DNA from: Agreia sp. Leaf210
GTDB taxonomy: Bacteria; Actinomycetota; Actinomycetes; Actinomycetales; Microbacteriaceae
Direction of reading: 5' to 3'
Length of the DNA: 64,000 nucleotides
Assembly: GCF_001421485.1 (NCBI RefSeq)
Contig: NZ_LMKK01000005.1
Location: 41,818-105,817 of the forward strand
Shown here piece by piece: positions 52,431 to 60,402 of this stretch. A program made the translations under genes and the position numbers. The notes below the pieces were generated by a model, which did not search any database, was not told the DNA's origin, and saw nothing but the letters and a program-made list of their open reading frames with translations. Position 1 is the first letter of the stretch; the number at the start of each line of letters is the position of its first letter.

Positions 52431-52508
52431 TTCATCACCCCGGTTCGATAGCATGGCGACCGCGTCCCCCGTTCGGGAGGGCGCAGCCTCATGCGAAGGA
52501 GCCCGCCC

Positions 52509-53645
52509 GTGTCAGATTCGTCCGCGATCGTCGAAGAACCTCGCATCCACAAGGGCCTGGCCGGTGTCGTCGTCGACACGACGGCCATCTCCAAGGTCAA
52601 TCCCGAGAGCAACTCGCTGCTCTACCGCGGCTATCCCGTTCAAGAACTGGCCGCGCTCTGCTCGTTCGAACAGGTGGCGTATCTGCTCTGGCACGGCGAG
52701 CTCCCCACCGACGAACAGCTCGCGGAGTTCGAGCGCGTGGAGCGCGCTCAGCGCGCGCTGCCCGTCGCGGTCCGGCGCATCATCGACGAGCTGCCGCTCA
52801 CCGCTCACCCGATGGATGTGCTGCGCACAGCCGTGAGCGTCATCGGCGCAAGCGACCCACGAGCATCCGACGACTCGCCCGAGGCCGACCTCGAGAAGGC
52901 GATCGGTCTCTACGCCAGGATCCCCGCGATCGTGGCCTACGACCAGCGACGTCGTCACGGAGACGACGTCGTCGAACCGCGCGACGACCTCGGCTACTCG
53001 GCCAACTTTCTTCACATGACCTTCGGAGATGTTCCGGAGCTGGTCGTGGTCGATGCGTTCGACGTCTCGATGATCCTCTACGCGGAGCATTCGTTCAACG
53101 CGTCGACCTTCACTACCCGGGTCATCACCTCGACTCTCGCCGACCTGTACTCGGCGGTCGTCGGAGGGATCGGCGCGCTCAAAGGACCCCTGCACGGCGG
53201 GGCCAACGAGGCCGTGATGCACACCTTCGACGAGGTGGGCCGCGCCGACAAGGCTGCCGCCTGGCTCGACACCGCCCTCGCCGAGAAGCGCAAGATCATG
53301 GGCTTCGGCCACCGCGTCTACAAGCACGGCGACTCGCGAGTGCCCACGATGAAGACCAGCCTCGACGCACTCCTCGAGCACTACGACCGCCCCGATCTCG
53401 GCGCCCTCTACGACGCGCTCGAGACCGCCATGACCGCGCGCAAGAACATCCTGCCGAACCTCGACTACCCGTCGGGCCCCGCGTATCACCTCATGGGATT
53501 CGACACCGAGACGTTCACGCCACTGTTCGTCGCGAGTCGCATCGTGGGCTGGACCGCTCACATCATGGAGCAGCGCGCCTCGAACTCACTGATCAGGCCG
53601 CTGAGCGCCTACTCCGGTCACGACGAGCGACACCTCGAGGGCTGA
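52509..53645 (+). CDS. prpC: 2-methylcitrate synthase / citrate synthase
   Basis: A 378-residue citrate-synthase-fold enzyme of the methylcitrate type: KGLAGVVVDTTAISKVNPE and SLLYRGYPVQELA are the PrpC opening. Catalytic residues are in GPLHGGANEAV (His), MGFGHRVYK (His) and the Asp of Y-H-L-M-G-F-D-T-E region. It condenses propionyl-CoA or acetyl-CoA with oxaloacetate. No prpB or prpD is adjacent, so whether it serves the methylcitrate cycle or the citric acid cycle cannot be decided here. GTG at 52509 has a perfect AAGGAG seven bases upstream. It ends one base before the stop of the convergent GH3 gene. Confidence 0.92.
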   Translation: MSDSSAIVEEPRIHKGLAGVVVDTTAISKVNPESNSLLYRGYPVQELAALCSFEQVAYLLWHGELPTDEQLAEFERVERAQRALPVAVRRIIDELPLTAHPMDVLRTAVSVIGASDPRASDDSPEADLEKAIGLYARIPAIVAYDQRRRHGDDVVEPRDDLGYSANFLHMTFGDVPELVVVDAFDVSMILYAEHSFNASTFTTRVITSTLADLYSAVVGGIGALKGPLHGGANEAVMHTFDEVGRADKAAAWLDTALAEKRKIMGFGHRVYKHGDSRVPTMKTSLDALLEHYDRPDLGALYDALETAMTARKNILPNLDYPSGPAYHLMGFDTETFTPLFVASRIVGWTAHIMEQRASNSLIRPLSAYSGHDERHLEG

Positions 53646-53646
53646 A

Positions 53647-54828
53647 TCAGAACGCAACGTCGGGATGCTGCCGGAGCCAGAGGGTTCGGCGCAGCTCCAG
53701 GTCTCGTTCGACCGCGTCGTCGATGACGGCGGGGTCGATGCGCCCGGCCTCGACGGCGCCGACGACAGCGGAGATGGTCGCGTCGATGTCGCCCGGTGTC
53801 ACGTAGAGAAGCAGGTCGTTGCCGGCGGCGACCGCTCGGATGGCGTTCTCGCCCGGATTCGCGTACTCGGGAAGGCCGGTCGCCTCGAGCATGCCCATAT
53901 CGTCGGTCACGGTCACGCCCGTGAACCCCAGTTCGTCTCGCAGGACGGCGTGCCAGGTAGACGACAGGCTCGCCGGCTGCGGATCGACGGGCGTGTAGGC
54001 AAGGTGACCGAACATCACGAGTTCGGCTCCTCCGTCGATGCCCGCTTCGAAGGGTGGCGCGTCTCGAACACGCCATCCGTTCAGGTCGACGTCGATCTGC
54101 GGCACGCTGGTGTGCGAATCGCCCGTCGACTCCCCGTGCCCGGGAAAGTGCTTGAGCGTGCTGAAGACGCGCCCTTTCTCTCCGGCGACCGCGGCAGCGA
54201 CCTTCGGCGACGCCGACGCGGCATCCGGTCCGAGCGCTCGACTGAAGATGAACGACGTGGGATCGGCCGTGACATCGGCGACGACGCCGAAGTTCACCGA
54301 GATTCCGGCGTCATGGAGTAGTGCCGCCCGACCGGTGAAGGCGTCGAGCGTCGCCGTTTCCGGCTCGGCAGCGAGAGTGTCGGCTCCGGCGAAGCCGTCG
54401 TACGGAAGCCGGGTCACGTCGCCGCCCTCCTCGTCGACCGCTATCAGCGGGGCGAGACCGTCTTCCGAGGCGACTCCGCCTGTCAGGGCAGCCAGCTCCT
54501 CTGGCGTTGCCGGAATGTTCTCGCCCATGAGGATCAGCCCGCCGAGGCCTCGCGACGACACGGCGGCCTGCCACGCCGCCCCGTCGACCCCGGGCGCACG
54601 AACGATGAACATCGAGGCGACTTTCTGCTCGAGCGTCATGGTGTCGGCGCGCACCGACGCATACTGCGCCGTCATCTCCTCGACAGAGGGGGCAGGGGCC
54701 GGCGTCGCCTGCGCGGTCTTCGTCGGGGTCTCGGTAGGAGTGTCTTGCGTCTCGCCCGCCCCAGCGCACGACGTCAGCAGCAGGCCGAGGCAGACGAACG
54801 TCGATATGGCGGCGGCTCTACGACGCAT
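53647..54828 (-). CDS. Glycoside hydrolase family 3 lipoprotein (NagZ-like)
   Basis: A 393-residue lipoprotein with lipobox L-T-S-C at about residue 21, a Thr/Pro-rich linker, and a GH3 N-terminal barrel domain. The NagZ motif KHFPGHGESTGDSH supplies the His/Asp pair that acts as acid/base, and the nucleophile Asp is in VTDDMGM. GH3 enzymes of this type release beta-N-acetylglucosamine from cell-wall fragments; lipidation places this one outside the membrane. It is the last gene of the Ku operon, nine bases after the flavoprotein gene; a functional link with Ku is not evident. Confidence 0.9.
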   Translation of the reverse strand: MRRRAAAISTFVCLGLLLTSCAGAGETQDTPTETPTKTAQATPAPAPSVEEMTAQYASVRADTMTLEQKVASMFIVRAPGVDGAAWQAAVSSRGLGGLILMGENIPATPEELAALTGGVASEDGLAPLIAVDEEGGDVTRLPYDGFAGADTLAAEPETATLDAFTGRAALLHDAGISVNFGVVADVTADPTSFIFSRALGPDAASASPKVAAAVAGEKGRVFSTLKHFPGHGESTGDSHTSVPQIDVDLNGWRVRDAPPFEAGIDGGAELVMFGHLAYTPVDPQPASLSSTWHAVLRDELGFTGVTVTDDMGMLEATGLPEYANPGENAIRAVAAGNDLLLYVTPGDIDATISAVVGAVEAGRIDPAVIDDAVERDLELRRTLWLRQHPDVAF

Positions 54829-54837
54829 CGGACGCGA

Positions 54838-55992
54838 TCACTCGGTCACCGGGCCGAGGAGCGAGTTGGCCACGGTGGCATGTGCGGATTCGTCGTCTGA
54901 CGGGTGGAACATGCCCGCCAAGACGTCGCGGTAGAGACGGCCGAGCTCGCTCGAGTTCGACATCGCCGACCCTCCCGTCACTCTGATCGCCTGGTCCACC
55001 ACGACCCGAGCGGTCTCAGTCGCACGCACTTTCACACCCACGAGCTTCGAGAACCAGCGGGTGCCGTGGTCGACGAGTTCGTCGACATCGCGGCCCAACG
55101 CGTCGATCTGCGGTTCGAGCGCGTCAAGCGCGATCGCGGCCTCGGCAACGCGATGCCGGATGTCGGGGTCGGATGCGTAGGGTCGGCCGCCCGACTTCAG
55201 GCTCGTTCTACGGTGGGCAGCCTGCACCGCCAGCTCGAGGGCGCGGTCGGCGATACCGGCGTAGACGGCTGCCACGAGGATCTCGAAGTTCGCGAAGATC
55301 GCGAAGACGAGCGGGTCTGCGCTCGGCCCCGGCGCGATGCGTCGGAACACGCGATCGGCCGGCGCCGTGACTCCCTCGAGGATCGTGGTGTGGCTCTGCG
55401 TCGCGCGCATGCCGAGCGTGTCCCAGTCATCCTCGATTCGATACCCGCCGGCCGCCCGATCGATGAAGGCGTGCACGAGCTGGGGCGCATCCGGGCTCGT
55501 ATCGTCGCGACCGAAGACGCCGAGTCGCGTCCAGACCGGCGACAGCGACGTGAAGATCTTGCGGCCGGTGAACGAATACGACCCGTCCGGATGTCGGTCG
55601 GCTCGGGTGCGAGAGTCGAGGAGCACCAGGTCGTTGCCCGGCTCGCTGTTGCCGAAGGCGAAGATCTCACCGGCGACAGCCTCGTCGAGCACGAAGGCGA
55701 GCGACTCGTCTCCGCGATCCCGCAGGGCCTTCGCCACGCCCGTCCAGACGAGGTGCATGTTGATCGCGAGCGCCGTCGCGGGCGCGGCCGCTGCAAGGCG
55801 CCTCTGCTCACGCGCGACCCCGGCGAGCCCCAGGCCGCGTCCGCCCTGATCCGTAGAAGCGAAAAGTCCGAGATACCCGAGCCTGATCAGCTCCGCAAGA
55901 TCCTCGTGTGGAAAGACGTTGTCACGGTCGTATCCGGCGGCGCGCGAACGGATGCGCGCGATGACGTCGTCGGGGATCAGCGGGGAATGCAC
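54838..55992 (-). CDS. Acyl-CoA dehydrogenase-fold flavoprotein, possibly DszC-like monooxygenase
   Basis: A 384-residue acyl-CoA dehydrogenase family protein (LGYLGLFASTDQGGRGLGL, FAFGNSEPGND, TGRKIFTSLSPVW, WDTLGMRATQSH). The usual catalytic Glu segment near the C-terminus is absent; instead it reads LYRDVLAGMFHPSDDES, with a His where group D flavin monooxygenases such as DszC and HsaA have theirs. It may therefore use reduced flavin and oxygen. This is a motif-based inference. The gene lies nine bases after ku and nine before the GH3 gene, so the three are co-transcribed. Confidence 0.8.
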   Translation of the reverse strand: MHSPLIPDDVIARIRSRAAGYDRDNVFPHEDLAELIRLGYLGLFASTDQGGRGLGLAGVAREQRRLAAAAPATALAINMHLVWTGVAKALRDRGDESLAFVLDEAVAGEIFAFGNSEPGNDLVLLDSRTRADRHPDGSYSFTGRKIFTSLSPVWTRLGVFGRDDTSPDAPQLVHAFIDRAAGGYRIEDDWDTLGMRATQSHTTILEGVTAPADRVFRRIAPGPSADPLVFAIFANFEILVAAVYAGIADRALELAVQAAHRRTSLKSGGRPYASDPDIRHRVAEAAIALDALEPQIDALGRDVDELVDHGTRWFSKLVGVKVRATETARVVVDQAIRVTGGSAMSNSSELGRLYRDVLAGMFHPSDDESAHATVANSLLGPVTE

Positions 55993-56001
55993 GCCCCCAC
56001 A

Positions 56002-56895
56002 TTACGCCCGGCGCTTCTTGGTCGCCGCCGGCTCCTTCTCGGCAGCAGGCTTCTTCGCCGCAGCCGTCTTCTTCGCCGCCGGCTTCTTCTTCGGTGCCGG
56101 CTTCTTCTTGGCCGCATTCCGCTCGACGCTCCGGCGCAGAGCCTCCATGAGATCGATGACCTCTCCCCCGGACTCCTTCTCGGGTTGCTCCCCGAACGTC
56201 GCGTCGGTGTCGAGGGCCTCGCCCTGCTCGAGCTTCGCATCGATGAGCGTGCGGAGCTGTTGCTGGTAGTCGTCGGTGAAGTCCTCGGGAGAGAAGTCGC
56301 TGGCGAAGCTGTCGACGAGCGCGCTCGACATCTCGAGTTCTTTCGCCGTGATGCGCACCCGCTCGTCGAGGGCGGAGAAGGATGCATCGCGCACCTCGTC
56401 CGACCAGAGGAGGGACTGCAGCATGAGCACATCGCCGTGTACGCGCAGGGCGCCGAGGCGCGTCTTCTGCCGGAGCGCGAAGTGCACGATCGCGGTGCGG
56501 TCGGTCTGCTCGAGCGTTCGCCGCAGTAGCACGTACGACTTGGCGCTCGACGAGTCGGGTTCGAGAAAATAGCTGCGGTCGAGCATGATCGGATCGATCT
56601 GCTCGCTCGGCACGAACTCGACCACATCGATCTCGCGGCTCTTCTCCTCCGGCAGACTCGAGAGGTCGTCGTCGGTCAGCACCACGGTGCGCTCCCCGTC
56701 GTCGAATGCCTTGTCGATGTGGGCGTAGTCCACGACCTTGCCGCAGATCTCGCAGCGTCTCTGATACCTGATTCGCCCGCCGTCTTCATCGTGCACCTGG
56801 TGCAACGAGATGTCGTGGTCTTCGGTGGCCGCGTAGACCTTCACGGGCACGTTCACGAGGCCGAACGTGACGGCGCCTTTCCAGATGGCTCTCAT
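56002..56895 (-). CDS. ku: Non-homologous end-joining protein Ku
   Basis: A 297-residue bacterial Ku: MRAIWKGAVTFGLVNVPVKVY is the family opening, with Ku core landmarks RYQRRCEICGKVV, YFLEPD and the LRTLIDAKLEQGE helix. The last 45 residues are a Lys/Ala/Pro-rich tail that probably binds DNA. Ku homodimers thread onto double-strand break ends and recruit LigD. ATG at 56895 is chosen over an upstream in-frame ATG that would add a non-homologous stretch. It is divergent from ligD by 71 bases, so both repair partners may be co-regulated. Confidence 0.96.
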   Translation of the reverse strand: MRAIWKGAVTFGLVNVPVKVYAATEDHDISLHQVHDEDGGRIRYQRRCEICGKVVDYAHIDKAFDDGERTVVLTDDDLSSLPEEKSREIDVVEFVPSEQIDPIMLDRSYFLEPDSSSAKSYVLLRRTLEQTDRTAIVHFALRQKTRLGALRVHGDVLMLQSLLWSDEVRDASFSALDERVRITAKELEMSSALVDSFASDFSPEDFTDDYQQQLRTLIDAKLEQGEALDTDATFGEQPEKESGGEVIDLMEALRRSVERNAAKKKPAPKKKPAAKKTAAAKKPAAEKEPAATKKRRA

Positions 56896-56966
56896 ACATC
56901 CGAGTGAACTCCTCTCGAAGCGCAAGCACTAGCCCTTGACCCCCGGATCGTGCAGAGAATGTCAGC

Positions 56967-59414
56967 ATGAGCGCGACGAAACAGGTGGTGTCCGTGGGCG
57001 GGCAGAGACTCACTCTGACCAACCTCGACAAGGTGTTGTATCCCGAGACCGGAACCACGAAGGGCGAGGTCCTCGACTACTACGCGTCCATCGCGCACGT
57101 GTTGATTCCGCATGCCCGCGAGAGGCCCGCCACCCGCAAGAGGTGGGTCAACGGCGTGGGCACCGCGGAGCATCCGGGCGAGATGTTCTTCCAGAAGAAT
57201 CTCGACGACGGCACTCCGGACTGGGTCACCCGCGGCACGATCGAGCACAAGAACCATTCGAATGACTATCCGCTCGTCAACAATCTCGCCACGCTCACCT
57301 GGCTGGGCCAGATCGCGGCACTCGAGATCCACGTGCCGCAGTGGCGGTTCGCTCGAACGGGCGAGCCCAAGAATCCCGATCGTCTGGTGCTCGACCTCGA
57401 CCCCGGCGAGGGTGCGGGTCTGCCCGAGTGTGCCGAAGTCGCCCGCCTCGCCCGCGAGATCCTGCGCGACATGGGACTCGATCCCATGCCCGTCACGAGC
57501 GGGTCGAAGGGCATCCATCTCTATGCGGCCCTCGACGGCCGACAGACGTCAGACGAGGTGTCCGCCGTGGCGCACGAGCTCGCCCGCGCCCTGGAGGCTG
57601 CCCACCCCGATCTCATCGTCAGCGACATGAAGAAAGAACTCCGGCAGGGCAAAGTGCTCGTCGACTGGAGCCAGAACAATGGCTCGAAGACGACGATCAC
57701 CCCGTATTCCTTGCGGGGCCGGTCGCATCCGATGGTCGCGGCGCCCCGCACCTGGCGCGAGTTGTCGAGTCCCTCGCTCGCCCAGCTCGACTTCCACGAG
57801 GTGCTGCGGCGCGTGAAGCGGCGCGGCGACCCACTCGCCGACCTGACGAAGGGCCACCTCGACGCGCTCGAACCGACGGCCGACCGCCTGTCGACGTACA
57901 GGCAGAAGCGCGACGCCTCGAAGACGCCGGAGCCGGTGCCGAGCGAAGCCGCGGAGCCCACCGAGGGGCGCTCGTTCGTCATTCAGGAGCATCACGCGAG
58001 GCGGCTGCACTACGACTTTCGCCTCGAACACGACGGGGTGCTGGTGAGCTGGGCGCTGCCGAAGGGGGTGCCCACGTCGGGAAAACAGAACCACCTTGCG
58101 GTGCAGACCGAGGACCACCCGCTCGCCTACGGTTCCTTCGAGGGCACGATTCCGGCCGGTGAGTACGGTGGCGGTGAGGTGACGATCTGGGATGCCGGCA
58201 CGTACGAGCTCGAGAAGTGGCGCGACGGAAAAGAGGTGATCGCCACCCTGACGGGAACGAAACCGTCGGGCCTCGGCGAGCCACGACGATTCGCCCTCAT
58301 CCACACGGGGGGCGCCGGCCGCGCCGAGAACAACTGGCTCATTCATCTGATGGATCCGGCTCAACCGGCAGCGGCGCCCTCGACCACTCCTGCAGCGGAT
58401 TCTCGGCGCTCGGCGACCTCGGAGCGATCCATCTCACCGATGCTCGCCACCCTGGGCACCAGGGAGACCGTTCTCGCCGACGACTCCCCCGCAGGATGGG
58501 CATTCGAGATGAAGTGGGACGGTATCCGCGCCATCGCCCGGCTACGAGATGGCGAGGTCCGACTCACGAGCCGGAACGGGAACGACCTCACGCGCAGCTT
58601 CCCCGAGATCGCCGAGGCGGTGGCGCAGTCCCTCGACGAAACGACCGACTGCGTGCTCGACGGCGAGATCGTCGCGCTCGACGCGCGGGGCCGTCCCGAT
58701 TTCGGACGCCTGCAGAGCAGGATGAAACTGACGAGGAAATCTGAGGTCGAGCGTGCAATCTCGTCAACCAGGGCACACTTCTTCGTCTTCGATGCGCTCG
58801 AGCGGGGCAGCGAGTCGCTGAGCTCCCGAGACTACGACGAGAGGCGCGTGGCGCTGCAGGAGATCGTCGTGCCCGACGCGAGCTCCCTCGTGCAGGTACC
58901 TCCCGCCTACGAGGGCGACCTCGACGAGGCACTCGCGGCGAGTGCAGAGCTGCACTTGGAGGGCGTCGTGGCAAAGAAGCGCGACTCGACGTATCGATCA
59001 GGCAAGAGATCGTCGGCGTGGATCAAGCTCAAGCTGCACAAGACGCAGGAGGTCGTGGTGGTGGGTTGGAGACCCGGGGCCGGGCGACGGGCGAACACGA
59101 TCGGTTCGCTGCTCGTGGCCGTGCCTCGAGACGGCGAGCTCCGCTACGCGGGTCGGGTCGGAACGGGCTTCAGCGAACGGGATCTCGCCGAGCTGGCCAC
59201 ACGGTTCGCCCGTATGGAGCGCAAGACATCGCCGGCGACCGACGTGCCTGCGGCAGACGGCCGCGACGCGCACTGGATCACCCCGTCCGGCGTCGGAGAG
59301 GTCGAGTTCGCCGAATGGACGTCGACGAACCGGCTCCGTCAGCCCGTGTGGCGGGGATGGCGCACCGACAAGAACCCGGCGGATGTCGTGGTCGAAGAGC
59401 CGCGTCCCGCGTAG
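56967..59414 (+). CDS. ligD: Multifunctional ATP-dependent DNA ligase LigD
   Basis: An 815-residue three-domain end-joining enzyme in the order polymerase (about 1-295; LDLDPGEG with catalytic Asp residues, SGSKGIHLY), 3'-phosphoesterase (about 325-455; FVIQEHHARRLHYDFRLEHDG) and ligase (about 475-810; adenylated Lys516 in EMKWDGIR, VLDGEIVA, EGVVAKKRDSTYRSGKRS). All three activities appear intact. Together with the divergent Ku it forms a complete two-component NHEJ system. GAGAAT, six bases, ATG suggests a leaderless start; no ribosome-binding site is seen. Confidence 0.97.
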   Translation: MSATKQVVSVGGQRLTLTNLDKVLYPETGTTKGEVLDYYASIAHVLIPHARERPATRKRWVNGVGTAEHPGEMFFQKNLDDGTPDWVTRGTIEHKNHSNDYPLVNNLATLTWLGQIAALEIHVPQWRFARTGEPKNPDRLVLDLDPGEGAGLPECAEVARLAREILRDMGLDPMPVTSGSKGIHLYAALDGRQTSDEVSAVAHELARALEAAHPDLIVSDMKKELRQGKVLVDWSQNNGSKTTITPYSLRGRSHPMVAAPRTWRELSSPSLAQLDFHEVLRRVKRRGDPLADLTKGHLDALEPTADRLSTYRQKRDASKTPEPVPSEAAEPTEGRSFVIQEHHARRLHYDFRLEHDGVLVSWALPKGVPTSGKQNHLAVQTEDHPLAYGSFEGTIPAGEYGGGEVTIWDAGTYELEKWRDGKEVIATLTGTKPSGLGEPRRFALIHTGGAGRAENNWLIHLMDPAQPAAAPSTTPAADSRRSATSERSISPMLATLGTRETVLADDSPAGWAFEMKWDGIRAIARLRDGEVRLTSRNGNDLTRSFPEIAEAVAQSLDETTDCVLDGEIVALDARGRPDFGRLQSRMKLTRKSEVERAISSTRAHFFVFDALERGSESLSSRDYDERRVALQEIVVPDASSLVQVPPAYEGDLDEALAASAELHLEGVVAKKRDSTYRSGKRSSAWIKLKLHKTQEVVVVGWRPGAGRRANTIGSLLVAVPRDGELRYAGRVGTGFSERDLAELATRFARMERKTSPATDVPAADGRDAHWITPSGVGEVEFAEWTSTNRLRQPVWRGWRTDKNPADVVVEEPRPA

Positions 59415-59419
59415 ACCCC

Positions 59420-59425
59420 TAAAAT
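59420..59425 (+). promoter_or_regulatory. -10 hexamer TAAAAT, leaderless type
   Basis: TAAAAT, six bases (CGATCC), then ATG at 59432. It gives the small membrane protein its own promoter just after ligD. Confidence 0.55.
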
Positions 59426-59431
59426 CGATCC

Positions 59432-59866
59432 ATGACCACGCCCCTCGACGCAGCATCGCTGGTCGTGGAACTGCTCTCGTGGATCGGGCTCTGCCTCGGC
59501 ATACCGCTGCTGATCGCGGGCTACGTGCGCCGACTCGCTTTCAGCGGCTGGACCGAGACGATGGCCGTGATCGTGGCTCGTCGCCCGGTCCCGGATGCGC
59601 CGCGCGGCGACACCGACGACACCCACGTCTTCCGATGGCTGGGCGACGACGGCCACCTGTACGAGCTGCCCGCAGACACCGAAGAGACCGCTCATCTCGT
59701 CGAGGGCGACGACGTGACGGTGTTCGTGAACCCCCGGCGTCCGGAGCAGGCTCGCACCGACCCCGCCCACCGAGAGGGGCATCTGCTGAGGCTTCTCGGC
59801 TATATCTTCGCGGGTGTCGGCGTGGTCAGCGTCGTGCTCTCGATCGTGATCGCCGTCGTCGAGTAG
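59432..59866 (+). CDS. Small membrane protein, DUF3592-like
   Basis: A 144-residue protein with an N-terminal helix (about 10-30) and a C-terminal helix (about 120-142) around a small soluble beta-rich domain that contains HVFRWLGDDGHLYELP and GDDVTVFVNPRRPEQAR. This pattern resembles DUF3592 proteins, whose function is unknown. It starts 17 bases after ligD with its own -10. The assignment to DUF3592 is by look only. Confidence 0.7.
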   Translation: MTTPLDAASLVVELLSWIGLCLGIPLLIAGYVRRLAFSGWTETMAVIVARRPVPDAPRGDTDDTHVFRWLGDDGHLYELPADTEETAHLVEGDDVTVFVNPRRPEQARTDPAHREGHLLRLLGYIFAGVGVVSVVLSIVIAVVE

Positions 59867-59887
59867 CTCAGCGCTCCCGAACCGGCC

Positions 59888-60355
59888 TCACAGTTCGAAG
59901 CGAGCGGCGGGGATCTCGTCGAGGGCGTATCGGATGCGCGTGCGCATATCGAGAGACATCTCCGGCAGCTCGTGGAGGGCGAACCAGCGGGCCTCGGTGT
60001 TCTCACCGTCGGCCGGGTAGGGATCACCGGACACGTAGCGCATGCGGAACGTGAGGTCGAGGTACTCCGACTGGTCGCCGTTCTCGTAGGTCAGCATCGG
60101 GAGCGTGTGCACCCATGACAGACGCTCGGCCACGGCGACAACGCCGGCCTCCTCGAGAACTTCGCGAGCGGCGGCCGTGGCGGGCTGCTCGCCCGGATCG
60201 ATGATGCCGGTCACGGGGGTCCAGGCACCGTTGTCGGAGCGCCGAACCATCAGCACGCTGTCGTTGTGTGTGACCACGGCCGTGATGCCCGACAGCCACA
60301 GCGGAGCGTGACCGATCTTCTCGCGCAGGGCCAGTACGAAATCAGGAGTCGCCAT
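59888..60355 (-). CDS. NUDIX hydrolase
   Basis: A 155-residue NUDIX protein with an intact Nudix box, GIIDPGEQPATAAAREVLEEAG (G-x5-E-x7-R-E-x-x-E-E-x-G). The N-terminal HAPLWLSGITAVV and the LTFRMRYVSGDPYPADGE segment are common in actinobacterial members annotated as ADP-ribose or NTP pyrophosphohydrolases. The substrate cannot be told from the sequence. TAGTCT six bases before the ATG suggests a leaderless mRNA. It is convergent with the DUF3592-like gene. Confidence 0.92.
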   Translation of the reverse strand: MATPDFVLALREKIGHAPLWLSGITAVVTHNDSVLMVRRSDNGAWTPVTGIIDPGEQPATAAAREVLEEAGVVAVAERLSWVHTLPMLTYENGDQSEYLDLTFRMRYVSGDPYPADGENTEARWFALHELPEMSLDMRTRIRYALDEIPAARFEL

Positions 60356-60361
60356 AAGACG

Positions 60362-60367
60362 AGACTA
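60362..60367 (-). promoter_or_regulatory. -10 hexamer TAGTCT, leaderless type
   Basis: On the minus strand TAGTCT, CGTCTT, then the ATG of the NUDIX gene. Confidence 0.5.
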
Positions 60368-60387
60368 TGGTGCCGAGCGGCCGCGGG

Positions 60388-60393
60388 TAGAAT
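60388..60393 (+). promoter_or_regulatory. -10 hexamer TAGAAT for the SDR-like gene
   Basis: TAGAAT lies nine bases before the ATG at 60403, so the mRNA would have only a two- or three-base leader. Confidence 0.45.
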
Positions 60394-60402
60394 CGTTCGG
60401 TT

